A DNA stretch of 27,118 nucleotides, taken from the NCBI GenBank assembly GCA_042091035.1, contig JBELIG010000019.1:1-27118 (forward strand). Direction: 5' to 3'. Every line of letters begins with the position of its first letter. Within the stretch, counting starts at the first letter, position 1. The DNA comes from AM-2324 sp042091035. GTDB lineage: Bacteria > Bacteroidota > Bacteroidia > Chitinophagales > Saprospiraceae. Position numbers and translations under genes: made by a program. This document shows positions 15,867 through 21,861 of the stretch, in pieces. Below the pieces are notes generated by a model. That model was given only the letters and a program-made list of their open reading frames with translations. It was not told the DNA's origin and made no database searches.

Positions 15867-17672
15867 GTGAAGTTAAAACCTAAGATTCAGATCGGCTTGC
15901 TTACTCTGTTCGCAATTATTACACTTCTGGCTATAGTAGGAGGGCGGTCTATGCAGAATAATGCTAGTAATTCTAAAGATGCATTGATGCAGAATAGGAG
16001 GAATATGATCCTCACCAACAAGATCACTAGTAGCCTAAGTAATCTGGTCTTAGTCGTTTCACAAGATAGTGCCCAGGTGGTAAGTGCTATGGCTCAGATG
16101 CGAACTTCAATGAGTGAGATCAAGCGATCACTCAAGCAGCAGATTAAAACCATCGAAGATGATAGCATAGCTCAAGTTCTTTCTCAAGATATTGATGCCT
16201 TAAATTTTGAGATAATTAGTTCAAATGTAAAAAACATCTACGATGCTCGTACAGATTTGATGTCTCGGATTGCTGATATTGAATATATCGTCAAAGCAAT
16301 GATGGCTGTCCAAGCTCAAGGAATGAGTAACAAGGTTCGAGAGGTCAACGAGGTTTATACTACGGTGACCATCGTAATAATAATAACTAGTTTTTTACTT
16401 TTTGTTCTTGCTGCTGTAGCTCTGTTTTATATTCCCGAATATATAGCTGATCCAATCATGAAGATTAGTAATTCATTGGAGCAGATCATGGATAAGAATT
16501 ATAATTCCAGAGTTTATATCGATAGGCAGGATGAGATTGGTGACCTTGCAGATTCCTTCAATAAGATGGCCGAAAAGCTTGAAGAGTATGAAGGCATGAA
16601 TGTTCAGAATCTTTTATTGGAAAAACATCGGCTTGAAAATATAATCAATCGAGTAAAAGAAGCAATTATTGGTCTAGACTCAGAGCACAAAGTGTTATTT
16701 GTAAACCAAGCTTTTTTGGATCTTGTAAAAATTCCTAGTTCTAATATCGTAGGGAAATCTGTGGATAAATTATCGCAACGTTATTCTCGTTTAAAGAAGT
16801 TATTTGATAATCTTAAGAATAAGAACCAAGCTACCCCTGGCTTTCAGTCTATTCAGTTTGAAGAGAAGGATAAATCCTATTACTATGAGCGAGAACTGAT
16901 CGAAGTTAGTCTTGGTATTGGGAATGTGATCACACATAATGGCTATATTCTTCTGTTTAAGAATATCACTGAGTTCCGCGAGCATGATTTGGCAAAGACT
17001 AACTTTATGGCAACCTTATCTCACGAATTGAAGACCCCGATATCTGCAATTGATATGAGTCTTTCTCTCTTGAAGGATAATCGGATCGGCAACTTGAATG
17101 AAGATCAAACCTCACTTACATCAACTATCAAACAGAATATAACTCGTTTACTTACTTTGATAAATGAAATTATGGAAGTATCAAAAATTGAAACGGGAAA
17201 TATCATAATGGTTGAGTCAAAAGCAAGTCCCTCGGATATTGTAGACCAAGCACTCAATGCAACTGGAACATTTATTGATCAAAAGGAAATTAAGTTGGAA
17301 AAAGTAATTGCGGGCAACTTGCCTTTAATTAATGTTGATGTTCAAAAAACTTCCGGCGTTCTAATTAATTTTATTTCAAATGCAGTTCGATATACACCAA
17401 TCAAAGGTATCATTCGTGTAGAAGTAAGCAAACAAGGAAATGATATTGAGTTTAGGGTTTCCGATAATGGTAAGGGTATAATCGATGAGGATCTCAAGAA
17501 TATATTCAAACGCTTTAAGCGTGCTAAAAATGACAAGACAAAAGGTACTGGACTTGGATTAGCAATATCTAAGGAGTTTATAGAAAAGCAGGGCGGTCGT
17601 ATTTGGGCAAACTCCAAGCTAGGGAAAGGTTCCACCTTTGGTTTTGCACTTCCATTAAATAAAAAAGCCTGA
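15867..17672 (+). CDS. Membrane sensor histidine kinase (HAMP-PAS-HisKA-HATPase)
   Basis: 601 residues from a GTG start, chosen because MKLKPKIQIGLLTLFAIITLL forms a normal N-terminal helix and no upstream in-frame alternative is better. Two membrane helices (about 8-26 and 168-192) bracket a helical periplasmic sensor of about 140 residues. Then HAMP (about 193-245, entered by IPEYIADPIMKISNSLEQIM), a PAS domain (about 255-372), HisKA with phospho-acceptor His386 (LSHELKTPIS), and HATPase_c with N box FISNAVRYTP, G1 VSDNGKGI, F box and G2 KGTGLGLAISKEF. Catalytically complete. It probably phosphorylates the sigma-54 regulator at 13545, the only response regulator in the window. The input signal is unknown. 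Confidence 0.93.
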   Translation: MKLKPKIQIGLLTLFAIITLLAIVGGRSMQNNASNSKDALMQNRRNMILTNKITSSLSNLVLVVSQDSAQVVSAMAQMRTSMSEIKRSLKQQIKTIEDDSIAQVLSQDIDALNFEIISSNVKNIYDARTDLMSRIADIEYIVKAMMAVQAQGMSNKVREVNEVYTTVTIVIIITSFLLFVLAAVALFYIPEYIADPIMKISNSLEQIMDKNYNSRVYIDRQDEIGDLADSFNKMAEKLEEYEGMNVQNLLLEKHRLENIINRVKEAIIGLDSEHKVLFVNQAFLDLVKIPSSNIVGKSVDKLSQRYSRLKKLFDNLKNKNQATPGFQSIQFEEKDKSYYYERELIEVSLGIGNVITHNGYILLFKNITEFREHDLAKTNFMATLSHELKTPISAIDMSLSLLKDNRIGNLNEDQTSLTSTIKQNITRLLTLINEIMEVSKIETGNIIMVESKASPSDIVDQALNATGTFIDQKEIKLEKVIAGNLPLINVDVQKTSGVLINFISNAVRYTPIKGIIRVEVSKQGNDIEFRVSDNGKGIIDEDLKNIFKRFKRAKNDKTKGTGLGLAISKEFIEKQGGRIWANSKLGKGSTFGFALPLNKKA

Positions 17673-17692
17673 GTTATAAACTCAGGCTTTTT
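17662..17692. terminator. Bidirectional terminator between histidine kinase and thioredoxin lipoprotein
   Basis: AAAAAGCCTGAGTT / AACTCAGGCTTTTT, a 14-bp perfect inverted repeat around a 3-base loop. The left arm lies within the last codons and stop of the kinase gene, and the minus-strand lipoprotein gene ends 7 bases beyond. Confidence 0.9.
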
Positions 17693-17698
17693 AAAGGA

Positions 17699-18820
17699 TT
17701 AAAGTAACTTCTTTAGTTCTTCTTCAATCTGTGCAGCACCTCTTAGTTTTGTTGCCGCAATTTTTCCATCTCGATCAATAAGCACTGTGTAAGGAATAGA
17801 ACGAACACCATATAAACGTCCTGCTGTTGATTCCCATTTCTGAAGATCTGAAACATGATATTCCCATGGTAAACCATCTTTTTCAATAGCAGCTACCCAT
17901 TTTTGACGTGATTTTTCTAGTTCAGCAGTGATTCGCTCCTCATCTCCATTATATCTGGCCTTAGATCTAGAGTCTAAACCATCCAAGGAAACGGAAAAAA
18001 CCGTAAAACCTTGGTTTCTATATTTTTCATATACTTTCACCACATTTGGATTCTCTCTTCTACAAGGTCCACACCAGCTTGCCCAAAAGTCAAGTAATAC
18101 GATCTGACCTTTCAAATCCTCCAAACTGTAGTTCTTTCCATTTGGATTGTCCATACTGATATTTGGCGCTACATTACCAATCTGGATTGGACTGCTAGCT
18201 TCTGCTGTCATTTTTTGCATCAGCTGACCTTTCAGAGTGATCATTGGAGTGATCATATCCGATTCAGGAAATGCAGTTTGAAGACCTGAGATAGCTTTGT
18301 CAAAAGCAGCAATACTTGCAGCATCTCCGGTTTGTTTGGTATTCAAACAAATAAAAGCTGCACCAACAGCATCAGTTGTTGAGTTAAGGTAATCATCAAC
18401 AGAGCTTGGATTTACCGTTCTGGTTGCTAGTTTATTTAATAAGCTTGTTAAAGCAATATTGTTAGGTGAAGACTCGCCAATAATGTATTCATAGAATCGC
18501 ATTTTTGACAATTCTGCATTGATTTTAACTAGAGTTTCACCCGTATTAGTAACATAAACTCTATTTCTCGTTCCTATTCTTAGTTGAATTAGATCACCTG
18601 GTTTAGAGTTTTCAAGCGGAATCGCAAATGACCCGTCAGCTGCTATTAAAGTATCTTTTAGTAGAGTGAATTTAGAACTCGCATTAAACTTCTCGACATT
18701 TATAGTCATGTTTTCTGCGCCAGTTATGGTTCCTTCTATTGTAAATACATCGGCAGAGGGTGAGCTACAAGAGAATGCCAGCAAAACAAGGCTTAGGAAT
18801 GTTAAGAATTTGAATTTCAT
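17699..18820 (-). CDS. TlpA/ResA-like thioredoxin lipoprotein with DUF4369-type N-terminal domain
   Basis: 373 residues. Signal peptide with lipobox LAFSC, so Cys18 should be lipidated and the protein membrane-anchored outside the cytoplasm. Residues about 25-115 match the DUF4369-type beta domain common before Bacteroidota thioredoxins (FTIEGTITGAENMTINVEKF). A helical linker follows to about 205. The C-terminal thioredoxin fold (about 212-373) has active site WCGPC with Cys250 and Cys253 in LLDFWASWCGPCRREN, and the cis-Pro segment VRSIPYTVLIDRDG. Likely role: thiol-disulfide exchange, for example reduction of apocytochrome c or other envelope cysteines. No cytochrome maturation gene is nearby. 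Confidence 0.92.
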   Translation of the reverse strand: MKFKFLTFLSLVLLAFSCSSPSADVFTIEGTITGAENMTINVEKFNASSKFTLLKDTLIAADGSFAIPLENSKPGDLIQLRIGTRNRVYVTNTGETLVKINAELSKMRFYEYIIGESSPNNIALTSLLNKLATRTVNPSSVDDYLNSTTDAVGAAFICLNTKQTGDAASIAAFDKAISGLQTAFPESDMITPMITLKGQLMQKMTAEASSPIQIGNVAPNISMDNPNGKNYSLEDLKGQIVLLDFWASWCGPCRRENPNVVKVYEKYRNQGFTVFSVSLDGLDSRSKARYNGDEERITAELEKSRQKWVAAIEKDGLPWEYHVSDLQKWESTAGRLYGVRSIPYTVLIDRDGKIAATKLRGAAQIEEELKKLL

Positions 18821-19109
18821 TATTCAATGGTTTTAATAATTTTTTTTTGATGCTTTCCAATAATCAAAGAATATCTCCAGAACCGATAATATTAGCGAAA
18901 ATCCAAAGAATCTTATCTGGATATTTGATTGATCCGATGTGCATATTAAAAGTGAAATTACATAAAATCAAATAAAATCTAAATAATCTTATGTTTTATA
19001 AGCGTTCTGACTATTTTTTTGATAAAATTTCAAACATTTAGTTTTAAGTGATACTAATTTATATAATATGTCGTATTTTATTTGAGATTACCTTACTAAA
19101 TAAAATACT
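18821..19109. other. Divergent AT-rich control region before the gasdermin cassette
   Basis: 289 bases without a supported ORF. It must hold the promoters of the minus-strand lipoprotein gene and the plus-strand cassette. I see two CAAAGAAT direct copies (about 18865 and 18905) and an imperfect inverted pair (AATATCTCCAGA at 18870-18881, TCTGGATATT at 18916-18925), which could bind a regulator. No exact TAnnTTTG box with a correctly spaced TTG is evident on either strand. Confidence 0.35.
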
Positions 19110-19943
19110 ATGGCATTCCTCAAACTTTGCAATAAAGATCCACTTCTTTCTGTACTCAAGGATCATTTTGATGCCTCCTTGGCAAGAGTCCCTAAAGCAT
19201 CCTTAAAACCTTTATTAGTACTAGGCCTAAAGGAGGGGAAATTAAATACACTTGGTCAGGTTTCTGATTTATTTATTGAAAAACCCAATTCCCTACCTGA
19301 TATTAAATCTGAGTCAATTAACAAGGACCTAAGTGGGAAAAGGTCAGGCAGTATGGATATAGATTTTGGGCTGAAAATTCTAGAAGGCTTTTTTAAAGGG
19401 TTTAATCTCCCTTCGGCAGGAATGAGTACAGCTTTTTCCAAGGCAAAAAATATTTCATATTCCTTTGATGGTATACGATCACAGTATTTTGAATCCCTTA
19501 AGCTTGGTGCTCTTTTAGGCGGGCAGGAACTTGATGTTTCTAATTTAAGCCTGAAACCTTTCATAACCAACAAGCAAAACCGATTATTTGTGATCGTTCG
19601 AACCTATCAATCAAAGTCCTTTAATATCCATTTTGATAAGGCTTTTGATGCAGGACTTCATGCAGATATTAGCGGACTTGGAGAGCTCCTAAGTATGGAT
19701 GATTCCTCTGTATCTATAAGTAAAAAAGAGGAAGGAGGCATTCTTTTTTCTGGGAGTAAGTACAAGACCTTTGCCTTTCAATTAGTAGAGCTGGAGCTTG
19801 AAGATGATGGGCTTTATATCAAGCAGATATTGGCGGATAATGATCATAAGGTATTACGAGAAAATGGTCAGCTTCCGCGGGCAGTCATTAGTGATGAATT
19901 TGTAATGTTTGATCTAGATCCAATAAACGAACCTGCTATCTAA
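19110..19943 (+). CDS. Probable bacterial gasdermin (pore-forming cell-death effector)
   Basis: 277 residues, recognised by overall pattern. The N-terminus MAFLKLCNKDP carries Cys7 near the start, the position region that is palmitoylated in studied bacterial gasdermins. Next comes RVPKASLKPLLVLGLKEGKLNTLG, equivalent to the family's PxAxIxPL...LG block. The GKRSGSMDIDFGLKILEGFF, AFSKAKNISYSF and LFVIVRTYQSKSFNIHFD segments match the amphipathic strands that become the pore barrel. A short tail (about 258-277, VISDEFVMFDLDPINEP) would be the autoinhibitory peptide, with Lys247, Arg250 and Arg257 just before it as trypsin-like cleavage sites. No signal peptide. The adjacent protease gene starts 2 bp after its stop, the classic gasdermin-protease arrangement. 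Fold and function are inferred from memory of the family, not from a search. Confidence 0.8.
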   Translation: MAFLKLCNKDPLLSVLKDHFDASLARVPKASLKPLLVLGLKEGKLNTLGQVSDLFIEKPNSLPDIKSESINKDLSGKRSGSMDIDFGLKILEGFFKGFNLPSAGMSTAFSKAKNISYSFDGIRSQYFESLKLGALLGGQELDVSNLSLKPFITNKQNRLFVIVRTYQSKSFNIHFDKAFDAGLHADISGLGELLSMDDSSVSISKKEEGGILFSGSKYKTFAFQLVELELEDDGLYIKQILADNDHKVLRENGQLPRAVISDEFVMFDLDPINEPAI

Positions 19944-19945
19944 TT

Positions 19946-20947
19946 ATGGCTGACTTTTTAATATCTACACTGAAAGAATCCCTGGAGGATCGTATTGAAG
20001 CTGGAGTAGACGCTTCAGATATTATCGATTTCTTGAGAGATGTGCTGAAGCCAAATATCAAATCTGCTTATTACCAGCAGATCACGCAGGTCATTGGTGC
20101 TTACAAACGAAGCGAACAAAGTTATTTTACGGGAAGTTTAACCGAGGAGTCCTTTAGTGTTGCGAGTAACAAATTTATACGCAGCCTTATAAACAGGCTC
20201 AATAATTTCCAAAAACTGGATAGCCTAGGAGTTTTACGAGCTTCCGAACATACAGTTGTTCCCGCTTCAAGCGCTATGCTTGTCGATAGAGAAAAAGTCA
20301 TAGGCAAACGAAATTTTCTTAAGATTGAGTGGCTTAAAAGAGGGGATGAGGTATCTAAGCACATCTGTAAGATTAGATTGCATGATGATTCTACTGGAAC
20401 AGGGTTCTATTTGAAAGGCGGTTATATAATGACGAATCGGCATGTTTTGCCAACTGCAGATGCTGCAGCCAATGCAGAGCTGATTTTTAATTATACTGCT
20501 CAGAATAGAACGGAGACCCTATTGCGAACGCTAGATCTTGAGTCCGAATTTTTTATCGGGACTAAAAATGAAACTGATCTTTCCTGTGATTTTGATTTCG
20601 CAGTTTTTAAAATAAAAGGAGATTTAGACTTGGAGGGATTAGAATTCTCAATTGATTTGCCAGATCCCTCTGCAGGTGATTTGATAACAATTATTCAGCA
20701 TCCATGGGGAAGACCGATGGAGTTGTCTGTTGATTTATTGACCTCCGTTGACCATCATATGATCAATTATAAGGCCGATACAAATAGTGGAAGTAGTGGT
20801 GCTCCTGTATTTGATAAAAAATGGAGCTTGATTGGTATTCATTTCGGGTCCTTGACAAATGAATCTCATAATACTGGTCTAAAGGCTAGTCGTATTATGG
20901 GGCATTTACCTAAAACCTTGCAGTCTTCCCTGGGATACAATCCGTAA
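19946..20947 (+). CDS. EAD11-like domain fused to trypsin-like serine protease
   Basis: 333 residues, no signal peptide, so cytoplasmic. Residues 1-92 form a helical adaptor. The stretch about 49-88, with YKRSEQSYFTGSLTEESF and then SNKFIRSLINRL, follows the pattern of effector-associated domain 11 (RYN.LE...GxIS.EE....N+I..ALL.LI), a homotypic recruitment module in bacterial conflict systems. Residues about 115-333 are a chymotrypsin-fold protease: His166 (TNRHVL), Asp217 (DFAVFKI) and Ser284 (SGSSGAP). Asp278 lies six residues before Ser284, like Asp189 of trypsin, which suggests Arg/Lys cleavage. The 2-bp spacing to the gasdermin gene makes it the probable gasdermin-activating protease. 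The EAD11 assignment is moderate; the protease assignment is strong. Confidence 0.86.
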   Translation: MADFLISTLKESLEDRIEAGVDASDIIDFLRDVLKPNIKSAYYQQITQVIGAYKRSEQSYFTGSLTEESFSVASNKFIRSLINRLNNFQKLDSLGVLRASEHTVVPASSAMLVDREKVIGKRNFLKIEWLKRGDEVSKHICKIRLHDDSTGTGFYLKGGYIMTNRHVLPTADAAANAELIFNYTAQNRTETLLRTLDLESEFFIGTKNETDLSCDFDFAVFKIKGDLDLEGLEFSIDLPDPSAGDLITIIQHPWGRPMELSVDLLTSVDHHMINYKADTNSGSSGAPVFDKKWSLIGIHFGSLTNESHNTGLKASRIMGHLPKTLQSSLGYNP

Positions 20948-20953
20948 TAGCCT

Positions 20954-21844
20954 ATGAATTGCAAATTCTGTAACACAAAATTATTAATGGAGGCTAAATT
21001 TTGCCATAACTGTGGTTCACCGGTTATACATTCAAAAACATGTGCTGCCTGTGGAAAGTCAAATCCATTTAAAGCTATGTTTTGTTTTAATTGCGGTCAT
21101 GCATTTGAATCGATTGATTCTAAGGAAACTTTGACAAGCAAAGATCAGTTCCTTTTAATCTTGGAAAAAGAAGTGCAAGTCAAACATGGTTATGTTAATT
21201 CAGAGCGTATCAAAGAACGTTTCGCTTCTCCAAAATATAAGGATGTTTTTAATGCCAGATTTTCACAATTGGATCAAGAACAAAATCAATCTCTGGAATA
21301 CGCAAAATCCGAGCTAGAGGTGAGACATTCTTTAGTAGCTCTTTTAGAATTTTTTTTAGTGATGTATTGCAAAGACCTATTGCCTTTTACTATTGATGAA
21401 AAAATCTTGAGATATCAGCATGTTAAGTATCCCTTTGATCTGCAGCAGCTAGCAGAAGATTACTTGCAATTGAGCGATTTAGAAGAGGATATCTATTATT
21501 CTTTAATAGATATTGATTTTGACAAACTGGAGCATGCGACTGAGTTTTTTTTCTTTCCTGAATCCTCAGAACATCTTCTATTTATAATTGATTTATCTAT
21601 CTCTGGCAACTTAATTCATGGCCTTGCAGTAACGGATCAGGGACTGTATTGGAAACTGCCACTTCAAACATCTCATAAGGTAAAGTTTACGGATATCCTT
21701 AAGCTTGAAATTGATAAAGCATGCTTAATTATTAACGATAAATATTTTGATATAAATCCAGCGTTTAATTTTAGATTTAGAAGATTTCTTCAGCGGATGG
21801 CACTCCTTAATTATGGGGATACAAAAAAAAGGAATACTATTTAG
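20954..21844 (+). CDS. Double zinc-ribbon protein with PH-like C-terminal region, third gene of gasdermin cassette
   Basis: 296 residues, not recognised as a named family. Two zinc ribbons open it: Cys3/6/17/20 and Cys30/33/44/47, each CxxC-x10-CxxC. An acidic, largely helical middle (about 60-205) follows. The end (about 205-275) has a beta pattern, LLFIIDLSISGNLIHGLAVTD then GLYWKLPL and KVKFTDILKLEID, resembling bacterial PH-like domains of the 'turns on its own substrate-binding lip' type. No signal peptide, no membrane helix. It starts 6 bp after the protease stop and ends in the cassette terminator, so it is co-transcribed with the gasdermin and protease. It could be the sensor, an adaptor for the protease or a silencer; none is shown by the sequence. 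Confidence 0.75.
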   Translation: MNCKFCNTKLLMEAKFCHNCGSPVIHSKTCAACGKSNPFKAMFCFNCGHAFESIDSKETLTSKDQFLLILEKEVQVKHGYVNSERIKERFASPKYKDVFNARFSQLDQEQNQSLEYAKSELEVRHSLVALLEFFLVMYCKDLLPFTIDEKILRYQHVKYPFDLQQLAEDYLQLSDLEEDIYYSLIDIDFDKLEHATEFFFFPESSEHLLFIIDLSISGNLIHGLAVTDQGLYWKLPLQTSHKVKFTDILKLEIDKACLIINDKYFDINPAFNFRFRRFLQRMALLNYGDTKKRNTI

Positions 21845-21860
21845 AGTATTCCTTTTTTTT
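21823..21860. terminator. Bidirectional terminator closing the gasdermin cassette
   Basis: GGAATACT / AGTATTCC 8-bp perfect stem with a 6-base loop, flanked by eight A and eight T. The left arm and the loop lie inside the end of the zinc-ribbon gene (its TAG is in the loop), and the antiporter stop codon lies 1 base past the T tract. Confidence 0.9.
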
Positions 21861-21861
21861 G

